Part shown: positions 1 through 6,662 of the stretch, piece after piece | Numbering within the stretch: position 1 is the stretch's first letter | Layout: each line of letters starts with the position of its first letter | Notes under the pieces: model-generated | The model's database searches: none | Told to the model about the DNA's origin: nothing | What the model saw: the letters and a program-made list of their open reading frames with translations, nothing else | Translations under genes and position numbers: made by a program | Assembly (NCBI GenBank): GCA_964395315.1 | Contig: CAYNBI010000073.1 | Coordinates: 1-19,414 of the forward strand | DNA: 19,414 nt | Origin: CAVORB01 sp964395315 | Lineage (GTDB): Bacteria > Pseudomonadota > Gammaproteobacteria > Chromatiales > Chromatiaceae | Direction of reading: 5' to 3'

Positions 1-275
1 CCGAGCTTACCAAAGAGCAGCAGATTCTGATCGCCATGCGAAAGACGCTGACGGCGATCATCAAGGACGTCACCCCGCCGCCTGGGATGAAACACCCGCT
101 CTCGGAGCGCACGGTGGAGGATGTGCGCCATTGCCTGGCGCTCATCTCCGCACGGGAAAGGGAGCTGGCGGATTCCCAGGGACGAGCCCTGGAGCGGCCC
201 TACTATGCCGACGAGCCCCAGAGCGCGCAGGTCGTTCCGATCGCGGGGCTCGGCAAAGGCAAGAAGAAGGACTGA
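1..275 (+). CDS. 3' end of an unrecognised gene (partial)
   Basis: The reading frame is open from the first bases of the window, before the first ATG at 36, and ends with TGA at 273-275. The gene therefore very likely starts upstream and only its last 90 or so codons are visible. The visible part is hydrophilic with no membrane segment. It has a PPPGMKHPL stretch, then a probable helix (VEDVRHCLALISARERELAD), then a short lysine-rich tail (GKGKKKD). I do not recognise a family. The stop lies 4 nt before the GTG start proposed for the carbonic anhydrase, so the two could be co-transcribed. If ATG 36 were the true start, the product would be a 79-residue protein. Confidence 0.6.
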   Translation, partial: ELTKEQQILIAMRKTLTAIIKDVTPPPGMKHPLSERTVEDVRHCLALISARERELADSQGRALERPYYADEPQSAQVVPIAGLGKGKKKD

Positions 276-279
276 TGCC

Positions 280-1122
280 GTGTCCGGCATGATCCGCGGC
301 AGACGCGAGCCACGCTGCGCGGAGACCCGCACCCATCGTAACAACCTGCTTTCCACGGCCCTCTCGGGACTGATCGCGGTCGCGGCGGCGCCGGCGCAAG
401 CCTGGCATCCGATGTTCGGGGCCAGCGAGGCGCCGGACAGGGTTCCTTGGTCCTACGGGGCGGAGGGGGGTCCCGAGCAATGGGCTGACCTCTCACCGGA
501 TTACGCTGCCTGTAGGGGTGACCGCCAGTCCCCTGTCGATCTGCAAGGGGGGCGACAGCTGCCCTACTCGCCGTTGTCCTTCCGGTATCGCAGCAACGCT
601 CTGTCCGTCCTCAACGACGGCCGTTCGGTTCGTGTCGAGTATCCTCCGGGAAGCTATCTGATCGCGGGGGGACGCCAGTACGAGCTCACGGGTTTCCACT
701 TCCACGTGCCGGCGGAGCATCGAATCAATGGGGTTCAAGCCGACATGGAGCTGCAGCTCGAGCATCGGGACCGGCAGGGAAGGATGGCGATCGTCGCGGT
801 TCTGATGAACGCGGGGCGGCGGATGAACAGCACCCTGAGCCGGATCTGGGAGCACATCCCAGGCGGCCGGAACGAGCGCTTCTACGGCCGTCAGACCGGC
901 ATCAACCCCTTGTTCCTGCTGCCTAACGAGCGCGGCTACTACACCTACGTCGGCTCGCTGACGGAACCGCCCTGCACCGAGGGCGTGGACTGGTTCGTCC
1001 TCGCGGAACCGGTCGAGATCGACGTGAGCTACATCCAGAGCTTCGTGCAGACGGTGGGCACGAACGCGCGGCCGGTGCAGCCCCTCAACGGGCGGGGTGT
1101 CCTGGCCGTTTTGCGGCGTTAG
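280..1122 (+). CDS. Periplasmic alpha-carbonic anhydrase
   Basis: Reversible hydration of CO2 to bicarbonate by a zinc enzyme exported to the periplasm. The predicted 280-residue protein opens with a basic segment and a hydrophobic stretch ending APAQA, a likely signal peptidase I site before WHPMFG. The family hallmark FHFHVPAEH gives zinc ligands H140 and H142; the third is H162 in LQLEH. The LTEPPCTEGVDWFVL segment holds the conserved threonine. The Cys of that segment can pair with the Cys of YAACRGDRQSP, as in other secreted bacterial alpha-CAs. GTG 280 is chosen because AAGGA at 267-271 lies 8 nt upstream; ATG 289 in the same frame is the alternative and has no such site. The gene ends about 40 nt before a strong hairpin. 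A secreted CA is consistent with inorganic carbon handling, but no other CO2 gene is beside it. Confidence 0.93.
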   Translation: MSGMIRGRREPRCAETRTHRNNLLSTALSGLIAVAAAPAQAWHPMFGASEAPDRVPWSYGAEGGPEQWADLSPDYAACRGDRQSPVDLQGGRQLPYSPLSFRYRSNALSVLNDGRSVRVEYPPGSYLIAGGRQYELTGFHFHVPAEHRINGVQADMELQLEHRDRQGRMAIVAVLMNAGRRMNSTLSRIWEHIPGGRNERFYGRQTGINPLFLLPNERGYYTYVGSLTEPPCTEGVDWFVLAEPVEIDVSYIQSFVQTVGTNARPVQPLNGRGVLAVLRR

Positions 1123-1160
1123 CGGCCTCCTCGACCCTTGCTTCCGTGCGGCAACGAAAA

Positions 1161-1187
1161 AGGCACCGCGGCTCGGCCGCGGTGCCT
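1161..1187 (-). terminator. Strong hairpin between convergent genes, terminator
   Basis: A perfect 11-bp stem (AGGCACCGCGG / CCGCGGTGCCT) with a 5-nt loop lies between the convergent carbonic anhydrase and pentahaem cytochrome genes. Read on the minus strand it is followed by a run of five T (complement of 1157-1161, the first overlapping the stem), as in an intrinsic terminator for the cytochrome gene. On the plus strand it is followed only by CTTGT, so termination of the carbonic anhydrase transcript there is plausible but weaker. Confidence 0.8.
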
Positions 1188-1216
1188 CTTGTGGATCGGT
1201 CCGACCCCTTGACGTA

Positions 1217-2524
1217 TCAGGGGGCCGCGATCTCCTTCTCGGCCTCCGCGATCAGCACGGGTGCCTTCACGTCGTCAGGTAACTCACTGAACTTCTTCGC
1301 CAACGCCGGCCACAGCAGGTTGTAGTACAGCTCGCCGCGGACCAGGACGACGCCCTCCGCCGGGATCTCGTAGGTCAGGGTGCGCTCCTCGTGGGGCTTG
1401 AGCCTGGTGTCCTTGCCGACCTTGGTTGCCGTCGGCGGCGGCGCGGGCTTACCCGCGTCGTCGGCAAGGGCGTAGACGAGGTAGGCCTGTGGATCGCTTT
1501 CGCCCGGGTGTCCCTCGGCGTTCTGCCAAACCACCTCGCCATTGGCGTCATACGCGGCCAGCTTCAGGTAGATGTTCCGGAACGGCGCGCCGGTCGGCAG
1601 CGAATGGGGCTGCTGGTTCTTCAACAGCACGTTGGCGATCACCTGGTCCCCCTTGATCTCGGTGTTCAGGTCGAACACGATCGCGCGCTTGAGCATGGCC
1701 TGATCGTGACCGCCACCCATGGAGTGGTCGGCTACGCCGTCGGCGATCGGCATGTGGCAAGACAGGCAGTTCACGTTGGTCTTGGCCATGTTGTACTCGC
1801 TGCCCGTCTGGCAAAGCGGTACGCCCTTGGGATTGTCGCGCTGGTCGTGGCATCCCATGCAGGCGTCGTTGGTCTTCATCTGCGTCGGGTTACCCTCCAT
1901 GGGCAGGGCGGGGATGTCCTTGCCCTGGAACTGCACGGCCTCGCCGAGGTGCGGATTCGGCTTCTGGTCCTCCTCGGCACCGGCAACGGCGCCGCCGAAG
2001 AGGTCGTCGCCGCCGGCCTTGAGCTTCTTCAAGCCCTGGCTGAAGCCGGCGGGGGCCTGGATCTTATCGGAGACCTCGTAGGCCTTGAGGCCGAGTCGGA
2101 GCTTTCCGTCCTCGCCTTGGACGCCCTTGTAGCTGGCGAGGGTGTGGCAGGCGACGCAGTTCACGCCCTCGGAGTAAGCGGGCTTGGCATCGAGCTTGGT
2201 GGTCTTATCCCGTGCCGCGTTCGGGGCGTGGCACTGCAGGCATACGGGAAATTTGCCGGATTTCTTGTGAATCTGTCCTTCCTGGGTCGGATCGCCGACC
2301 TCCATCTTGTAGAAGGCGGCGTGGATCGGATCGGACAGGGCCGTGCTCTGCGCGTGCATCGACTTGGACCACTGCCGGTAGATGTCCTGGTGGCAGTTCT
2401 TGCAGACCTCCGACGGGACGTGGTGAATCGGCTCGTCGGCCAGAACGCTCGCACTCATTCCTAGGCAACAGAAAGCCGTGAGCAGCAAGAATGCAAACGC
2501 TGGCTCAAGGTAACTACGCATCAT
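1217..2524 (-). CDS. Pentahaem c-type cytochrome, c554-like N-terminus
   Basis: A periplasmic electron carrier or small-molecule redox enzyme of 435 residues. A signal peptide (FAFLLLTAFCCLGMSASVLA, likely cut before DEPIHH) is followed by five CXXCH haem sites at C41-H45, C95-H99, C123-H127, C222-H226 and C253-H257. The CKNCHQDIYRQWSKSMHA start resembles the cytochrome c554 domain of nitrifiers, which has four haems; the fit is by pattern only. Residues after about 270 have no haem sites and look beta-rich with Pro/Gly turns, so they may form a separate domain. ATG 2522-2524 is chosen because AGGAG on the minus strand lies 7 nt upstream; a second ATG follows at once, and the frame extends further upstream without ribosome-site support. 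It is divergent from the octahaem HAO-like gene, so a shared electron-transfer pathway is likely. The substrate is unknown. Confidence 0.88.
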   Translation of the reverse strand: MMRSYLEPAFAFLLLTAFCCLGMSASVLADEPIHHVPSEVCKNCHQDIYRQWSKSMHAQSTALSDPIHAAFYKMEVGDPTQEGQIHKKSGKFPVCLQCHAPNAARDKTTKLDAKPAYSEGVNCVACHTLASYKGVQGEDGKLRLGLKAYEVSDKIQAPAGFSQGLKKLKAGGDDLFGGAVAGAEEDQKPNPHLGEAVQFQGKDIPALPMEGNPTQMKTNDACMGCHDQRDNPKGVPLCQTGSEYNMAKTNVNCLSCHMPIADGVADHSMGGGHDQAMLKRAIVFDLNTEIKGDQVIANVLLKNQQPHSLPTGAPFRNIYLKLAAYDANGEVVWQNAEGHPGESDPQAYLVYALADDAGKPAPPPTATKVGKDTRLKPHEERTLTYEIPAEGVVLVRGELYYNLLWPALAKKFSELPDDVKAPVLIAEAEKEIAAP

Positions 2525-2559
2525 GTCGTCTCTCCTGAGATGGTGTAAGTTCGCGTTGT

Positions 2560-2597
2560 TTTCCGCACCGCCAATCCTTGTTCGAAGGTGGCGGAAA
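2560..2597. repeat. Imperfect inverted repeat in the pentahaem cytochrome leader
   Basis: TTTCCGC-ACC at 2560-2569 can pair with GGT-g-GCGGAAA at 2587-2597: ten base pairs with one bulged G and a 17-nt loop. It sits 36 nt upstream of the cytochrome start on the minus strand, so it could be an mRNA hairpin or an operator. Confidence 0.4.
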
Positions 2598-2664
2598 GTC
2601 AATTGAGAAAGGTCATAAGTAGTTGAAATAAAGAAAATAATAAAGTGATGAAAAACTCATGAAA

Positions 2665-2694
2665 TTGCCATGCGCGGGCGCTCCGCTTCATAAT
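2665..2694 (+). promoter_or_regulatory. Candidate sigma70 promoter for the octahaem operon
   Basis: TTGCCA at 2665-2670 and CATAAT at 2689-2694 are separated by 18 bp, just downstream of the AT-rich block. This would give a leader of about 125 nt before ATG 2826. Each hexamer differs from consensus at one or two positions. This is a pattern match only. Confidence 0.45.
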
Positions 2695-2825
2695 CCTCTG
2701 CGGTTTTTCGTTGCACCGCTGACGAGGTCGGCACGGGTCGCCCGCTGGACACACCCGCCAGGCCGGCGCCCGCTTTCGAGCCGGGAAGCCGTCAGTTGCC
2801 CAATACGCGGGAGGAAGTAACCACC

Positions 2826-4277
2826 ATGCGCAGGTCGTTCGAACGCGTCCGGATTCTGTCGTGCCTCACGATCTTTCCCGTTCTGCTGCTCGCCGCCTCC
2901 GCCGCTTATGCCGTGAAGGTCCAGCTAGATCGGTCCAACTGGGGTCATGAGGCGGGCGAGGCCTGCGTGAGCTGCCACACCAAGGCGTCCGCCGGACTCA
3001 CCGCGCAATGGCAGGAAAGCGCTCATGCGGCCGCGGGGGTGAACTGCATGGACTGTCATCAGGCCGACAAGTCGGAGCCGGACGCCATCGAGCACGAGGG
3101 CAGCGTCATCGCCACCATCGTTTCACCGAAGGACTGCGGGCGCTGCCATACGGCCGAGTTCGCTGAGCAGCAGGGATCGGTGCACGCGGAGGCCCACGCC
3201 ATCATCGCCGATCGCGTACCGGCGCTGGCGCACAATGTCACCGGCCCGGAGATGCAGGCGGCGGGCTGCGATCAATGCCACGGATCGCGGGTCAAGGTGA
3301 AGGGGGACGGCACCCTGGATCCGGACACCTGGCCCAACTCGGGTATCGGCCGGATCAACCCCGACGGCTCCAAGGGGTCTTGCTCCTCCTGTCACGGGCG
3401 CCACCTGTTCTCGAAGGCCCAGGCCCGGGAGCCAGAGGCTTGCGTGCGCTGCCACTCTGGGCCGGACTCGCCGGACAAGGAGATCTTCGAGGCATCCAAG
3501 CACGGGATGCTGTACGCGCCGCAGCGGGATCAGATGAACCTGGGGGCGGAGCACTGGGTGGCGGGCAAGGACTACACCGCTGCGCCTACTTGCGTGACCT
3601 GCCACATGGGGGCCGCCGGCAAGCTGCCGAGCACGCATGACGTCGGTCTGCGCAATGCATGGAGCCTGAATACACCAGTGTCGGAACAGCAGTATCTGGT
3701 GGTGCTCGAGGACGGCTCGAAGCTTGAGCTACCGGCCTCGGCGAAGCCGCCGAGACGGGGTTCTGAGGTCACGAAGGCCGACGGCACCCTGGCCAAGGTC
3801 AAGTCCGTAGCGGACCCCAAACGGCGGCGTCAGGCGATGACCCTGGTGTGCCTGGAATGCCACGGCAAGCCCTTCACCGAGTCCTTCATGAAGCAGTTCG
3901 ACAACGTCGTCGAGCTGTACAACGCCAAGTTCGGTGAGCCGGCCCGCGCCATCATGGCGGAGTTGTACGACAACGGGTTGCTTACGCCGCTTCCCTTCGA
4001 CGAGCCGATCGAGTTCACCTATTGGGAGCTATGGCACGACGAGGGCGCGCGGGCGCGCCACGGCGCCTCGATGGCGAGCCCGAATCACGCCTGGTGGGAG
4101 GGCATGTATGTCGTTGGCCGCAACTTCTACGGCAAGTTTCTGCCCGAGGTCCGGGCCGTCGCAGGCGCGCAGGCCGATGCGCTTATCGAAAAGCACGTTG
4201 CGAGCCAGGACCTTCATGGCTGGCTGAAGGATTCGGACGCTTCCAATCCGATCCTCGGCTTCGGCAAGACGGAGTAA
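2826..4277 (+). CDS. Octahaem hydroxylamine-oxidoreductase-like cytochrome c
   Basis: A periplasmic octahaem enzyme of the HAO family, 483 residues. A signal peptide (ILSCLTIFPVLLLAASAAYA) is followed by eight CXXCH sites beginning at C47, C74, C104, C148, C186, C206, C256 and C342. No CXXCK site is present, which argues against octahaem nitrite reductase of the Thioalkalivibrio (ONR) type. The C-terminal helical region (YWELWHDEGARARHGASM) matches my recollection of the HAO family. Next comes SPNHAWWEG, where nitrifier HAO has, as I recall, a D-Y-x-x-W-H-G segment with the cross-linking Tyr. Here His421 replaces it, suggesting no P460-type cross-link and a reductive role on nitrite, NO or hydroxylamine. 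ATG 2826 follows GGGAGGA at 2809-2815; an in-frame TTG at 2796 is less likely. It is shorter than Nitrosomonas HAO (about 570). It is followed 4 nt later by a NapC-type quinol dehydrogenase. Confidence 0.87.
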   Translation: MRRSFERVRILSCLTIFPVLLLAASAAYAVKVQLDRSNWGHEAGEACVSCHTKASAGLTAQWQESAHAAAGVNCMDCHQADKSEPDAIEHEGSVIATIVSPKDCGRCHTAEFAEQQGSVHAEAHAIIADRVPALAHNVTGPEMQAAGCDQCHGSRVKVKGDGTLDPDTWPNSGIGRINPDGSKGSCSSCHGRHLFSKAQAREPEACVRCHSGPDSPDKEIFEASKHGMLYAPQRDQMNLGAEHWVAGKDYTAAPTCVTCHMGAAGKLPSTHDVGLRNAWSLNTPVSEQQYLVVLEDGSKLELPASAKPPRRGSEVTKADGTLAKVKSVADPKRRRQAMTLVCLECHGKPFTESFMKQFDNVVELYNAKFGEPARAIMAELYDNGLLTPLPFDEPIEFTYWELWHDEGARARHGASMASPNHAWWEGMYVVGRNFYGKFLPEVRAVAGAQADALIEKHVASQDLHGWLKDSDASNPILGFGKTE

Positions 4278-4281
4278 GTCG

Positions 4282-4911
4282 ATGGCGAGGATACGGCTGC
4301 CGCTGTTCATTACCCGGCACGTCCTGTTCGCCCTGGTCGCGGGGGGACTCGGAGGCGTTCTGTTCATGGCGTTCCTGATCGAGTTCGATCACTTCACCAG
4401 TACCAACGTCTTCTGCACGACCTGCCACTCCATGACCTACGCGGAAGAGAGCTACCAGAATTCTGCCCACTACAACTCGACCTCAGGGGTGCGCGCGTCC
4501 TGCGGCGATTGCCACGTCTCCGAGGGGGTGTTCGCCGCTACCTGGGATCACGTGCTTGGAACCAAGGATCTGCTCAAGCAGCTCTTCGGCCCGGACTACG
4601 ACGATCCGGTCGTCAACATGCTTCACCTGCCGGACGCCGCATTCCACGCCCGTCAATGGTTCAGGGAGCGCGGTTCCGCGACCTGCAGCCGATGCCATGA
4701 GCTCGATGCGATCCAGGGCAAACGTGCCGACACCGCGGCCATCCACCTCGAGGAGACCGAGGGGAAGTCATGCATTGACTGTCACATCAACCTGGTGCAC
4801 CGCAAGGTTCCGAGCCAGGAGACCTTCAAGCGCGATGCCTGGAACCGGATGGTGGAGGAGGAGTTCGGGCTCGAGCCCGGGGCCGCGGATCGGATACTGG
4901 CGGGAGACTAG
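4282..4911 (+). CDS. Tetrahaem NapC/NirT/NrfH-family quinol dehydrogenase
   Basis: A membrane-anchored tetrahaem cytochrome (209 residues) that takes electrons from the quinol pool and passes them to a periplasmic partner, here most likely the octahaem protein encoded just upstream. One N-terminal membrane helix (about residues 13-33, HVLFALVAGGLGGVLFMAFL) is uncleaved. Four CXXCH sites start at C45, C74, C135 and C164. The first is CTTCHSM, with the Met two residues after the haem His that is typical of NapC/NrfH haem 1. The start codon is 4 nt after the octahaem stop, and GGAG at 4271-4274 lies 7 nt upstream, so the two are an operon. In nitrifiers the related cM552 works in the opposite direction, from c554 to quinone; direction cannot be read from sequence. 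Confidence 0.9.
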   Translation: MARIRLPLFITRHVLFALVAGGLGGVLFMAFLIEFDHFTSTNVFCTTCHSMTYAEESYQNSAHYNSTSGVRASCGDCHVSEGVFAATWDHVLGTKDLLKQLFGPDYDDPVVNMLHLPDAAFHARQWFRERGSATCSRCHELDAIQGKRADTAAIHLEETEGKSCIDCHINLVHRKVPSQETFKRDAWNRMVEEEFGLEPGAADRILAGD

Positions 4912-4929
4912 GCCGCGGGGTCGAGATGG

Positions 4930-4955
4930 GGCCGTGCTCTGTGCGAAGCACGGCC
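4930..4955. terminator. Hairpin after the octahaem operon, possible terminator
   Basis: A perfect 9-bp stem (GGCCGTGCT / AGCACGGCC) with an 8-nt loop lies 18 nt after the NapC-family stop and before the convergent small membrane gene. There is no T-run on either side, so it may only slow transcription or protect the 3' end. Confidence 0.45.
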
Positions 4956-4994
4956 GTCCGTCATGCCGCGTGACCGGTCACCGGGGCGGTCCAT

Positions 4995-5216
4995 TCAGTG
5001 TTGGCATTCGCGCAGCCGCTTGGCCGTGCCCGGCAGCAGGCTTGCAAAGAAGGTCAGCGCGAGCACGGCTGCCGCCGCAAGGACCAAAAATAGGGCCAGA
5101 TGGCTAGTCGGTACGGCGATCGGCAGGGTTTGCGCAAGGCCTTCCAGCACCAGCCCCATCGCCAGCAGCAGGGCGGAGAGAATCACCGCGGTCCGCATGC
5201 GTTTGCAGGTGAGCAT
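4995..5216 (-). CDS. Small two-helix membrane protein, unknown function
   Basis: A predicted 73-residue inner-membrane protein with two hydrophobic segments, about residues 9-28 (AVILSALLLAMGLVLEGLA) and 39-63 (SHLALFLVLAAAAVLALTFF). The N-terminus is short and basic and the tail is KRLRECQH. I do not recognise the family. The start at 5214-5216 is preferred because GGAG on the minus strand lies 6 nt upstream. An ATG at 5232-5234 would add six residues but has no ribosome site. It appears to have its own promoter (5251-5279) with an overlapping palindrome. It is convergent with the cytochrome operon and downstream of the PPIase on the same strand, so it could be tied to either or to neither. 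Confidence 0.6.
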   Translation of the reverse strand: MLTCKRMRTAVILSALLLAMGLVLEGLAQTLPIAVPTSHLALFLVLAAAAVLALTFFASLLPGTAKRLRECQH

Positions 5217-5250
5217 CAGTTTCTCCGTATCCATTTCAATACATAAGCAT

Positions 5251-5279
5251 ATTCTAATTTAGAACCAGAGCACCCGCAA
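5251..5279 (-). promoter_or_regulatory. Promoter with overlapping palindrome for the small membrane gene
   Basis: Read on the minus strand, TTGCGG (5279-5274), a 17-bp spacer and TAGAAT (5256-5251) form a sigma70-like promoter. The predicted start of transcription is near 5244, about 28 nt before the start codon. The inverted repeat TTCTAA-T-TTAGAA (plus strand, 5252-5264) covers the -10 hexamer, so a repressor site is possible. The stretch is much more AT-rich than its surroundings. Confidence 0.5.
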
Positions 5280-5333
5280 GGAGCGGGCGGCTCGTGGTGC
5301 GGATACGGGAAGGGGGCGGAGGAGGTGGTCGGT

Positions 5334-5359
5334 CCCGACCGGCTCTCGTACCGGTCGGG
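5334..5359 (-). terminator. Hairpin after the PPIase gene, possible terminator
   Basis: A perfect 9-bp stem (CCCGACCGG / CCGGTCGGG) with an 8-nt loop starts 26 nt after the PPIase stop on the minus strand. No T-run follows, so intrinsic termination is uncertain, but the position fits a 3'-end structure. Confidence 0.45.
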
Positions 5360-5385
5360 GTAGGTGCCCTGACGAGGGCTCAGGC

Positions 5386-6300
5386 TTACTTGGCGGCGGC
5401 GTTGCCTTCCTCGCCGTCGTTCATCTTGATTAGATCCGAATTGAGCTCTAGCTTGGCCGCGTTGCGTAATTCCGCCACGTAGGCGCTGAGCTTCTCGCGT
5501 TGCAGGGCGGCGGTCAGCTCGTCCTTCACCTGCTCCAGCGACGGCGGATCGCTCTCGCGGGTATCCTCCAGCAGGATGACGTGCCAGCCGAATTGGGTCT
5601 GAACCGGGGTACTGGAGTGGCTGCCCACCTTCATCGTGGCCACTGCCTCGGTGAAGGGTTGCACCATTTGGTTCGCATCGAACCACCCGAGATCGCCGCC
5701 GGTCTTGCCGGTCGGGCCGAGGGATTTTTCGGTTGCCAGCTTCTCGAAGTCCGCGCCGCCGTCGAGCTCCTTGATCAGTCCCTTGGCCTCGTCTTCGGTC
5801 TTGACCAGGATGTGGCGGGCCTTGTACTCGATGCGCTTCTCCTTGCCAATTTGCTCGTCGTAGGCCTTCTGCAGCTCTTCCTCCGTGGGTTGCGCCATCT
5901 GTGCCGCGTTCTGCAGCGCAGCGCGGGAAAGCACCTGCATGCGTTCTAGCTCCAACAGATAGGTGATCTGCTGTTCTTTCTCGAGGCCCTTGCTCTCGGC
6001 ATCCTGTGCCGTCACGACGATGTTGACGAATTCGTTGAAGGCCTGGTTCTGAAACGCCGGGGAGTTCTGGGCGTTCGCCTGGCGCAGGCGCTCGGCGTAG
6101 TACATCCGGAACAGGTCGAGAGGCAGTGCCCGACCGTTGACGGTAGCGACCGTGGTGTCGCCGCTGACAGCGGGTGCCTGTGTTTCCGCCGACGCCTCGG
6201 CTGCGGCGGGCGTCTGCGTCTCGGCCTTTTCCTCGGCCGCGATCCCGCCGCTGACGAAAACTGCGATCAGGCAGCAGGTGTTCAGGAAGCGCTTGTTCAT
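5386..6300 (-). CDS. Periplasmic parvulin-type peptidyl-prolyl isomerase
   Basis: Catalyses cis-trans isomerisation of proline bonds and probably acts as a folding helper in the periplasm. The 304-residue protein has a signal peptide (CLIAVFVSGGIAA, cut near residue 22), an Ala/Glu/Thr-rich linker to about residue 48, and a helical SurA/PpiD-like N-domain (about 50-155). A parvulin domain (about 158-247) follows, with the hallmark ARHILVKTEDEA, GGDLGWF and FGWHVILLE. A charged C-terminal helix ends the protein. ATG 6298-6300 is chosen as the only start that puts the signal peptide at the N-terminus; its ribosome site (AGAGGA) is about 11 nt away. It is last of the yciB-yciI group, 58 nt after yciI. 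Clients are unknown; a role in cytochrome maturation is possible only by proximity. Confidence 0.9.
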   Translation of the reverse strand: MNKRFLNTCCLIAVFVSGGIAAEEKAETQTPAAAEASAETQAPAVSGDTTVATVNGRALPLDLFRMYYAERLRQANAQNSPAFQNQAFNEFVNIVVTAQDAESKGLEKEQQITYLLELERMQVLSRAALQNAAQMAQPTEEELQKAYDEQIGKEKRIEYKARHILVKTEDEAKGLIKELDGGADFEKLATEKSLGPTGKTGGDLGWFDANQMVQPFTEAVATMKVGSHSSTPVQTQFGWHVILLEDTRESDPPSLEQVKDELTAALQREKLSAYVAELRNAAKLELNSDLIKMNDGEEGNAAAK

Positions 6301-6358
6301 GTTCGGGAAAATCCTCTGTGTGGTGAGATTTCGTGGGTGTAAGGAAAGCGAAATGCGC

Positions 6359-6661
6359 TCAGGTGGGCAGCACTCTCCGGAAGGGCTTGACCGTAACCTC
6401 CGCGTAGACGCCCGCCTGAACATAGGGATCGGCCTCGGCCCAGGCGCGGGCCGTGTCTAGATCGGGGAACTCGGCGACCACCAGCGAGCCGGTGAACCCG
6501 GCCGGGCCGGGGTCTTCGCTGTCGATGGCGGGATGAGGGCCTGCCAGCAACAACCGCCCCTCGTCCTGCAGTTGCCGCAGCCGCTCGAGATGGGCCGGTC
6601 GGGCTTGCAACCGCGCCTCAAGCGTACCTGGCCGGTCTTGGGCGATGATGGCGTAAAACAC
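6359..6661 (-). CDS. yciI: YciI-family protein
   Basis: A small cytoplasmic protein of 100 residues with the ferredoxin-like fold of the YciI/DUF1330 superfamily. The sequence FYAIIAQDRPG, RPAHLERLRQL with conserved His24, and the final VYAEVTVKPFR strand are characteristic. The biochemical role of the family is not established; the conserved His has led others to suggest catalysis. The start is GTG 6659-6661, one base after the TAA of yciB (6663-6665), and the protein begins directly with the FYAII strand. That tight spacing indicates translational coupling to yciB, a pairing also seen near E. coli trp (yciI, yciB). Confidence 0.88.
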   Translation of the reverse strand: MFYAIIAQDRPGTLEARLQARPAHLERLRQLQDEGRLLLAGPHPAIDSEDPGPAGFTGSLVVAEFPDLDTARAWAEADPYVQAGVYAEVTVKPFRRVLPT

Positions 6662-6662
6662 G

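Larger units (their letters stand above)
2525..2825. other. 301-bp divergent control region of the cytochrome cluster
   Basis: No gene is seen here. It separates the divergent pentahaem cytochrome and octahaem genes. Bases 2600-2665 are strikingly AT-rich for this genome (long A/T runs around 2625-2655), typical of a bendable control region. Flanking stretches are GC-rich. It holds a plus-strand promoter candidate at 2665-2694, an imperfect inverted repeat at 2560-2597 in the minus-strand leader, and two 5-bp stems in the plus-strand leader (2700-2704 with 2715-2719, and 2763-2767 with 2780-2784). Several -10-like hexamers occur on the minus strand, too many to choose one. Confidence 0.6.

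Noticed and set aside
275..292. Five-codon ATG frame overlapping the first gene's stop
   Set aside because: It is out of frame with the carbonic anhydrase, stops after five codons and has no sign of a role beyond coincidence.
1391..2464. Open frame of 357 codons on the plus strand
   Set aside because: Antisense to the pentahaem cytochrome, which has five haem sites, a signal peptide and a ribosome site.
2599..2606. TCAATTGA palindrome, resembling part of an FNR/DNR site
   Set aside because: It lacks the TTGAT-N4-ATCAA spacing, so it is not a usable FNR-family site.
2615..2621. Single NarL-type heptamer (TACTTAT on the minus strand) in the divergent region
   Set aside because: The motif is degenerate and there is no second heptamer in a 7-2-7 arrangement, so chance is likely.
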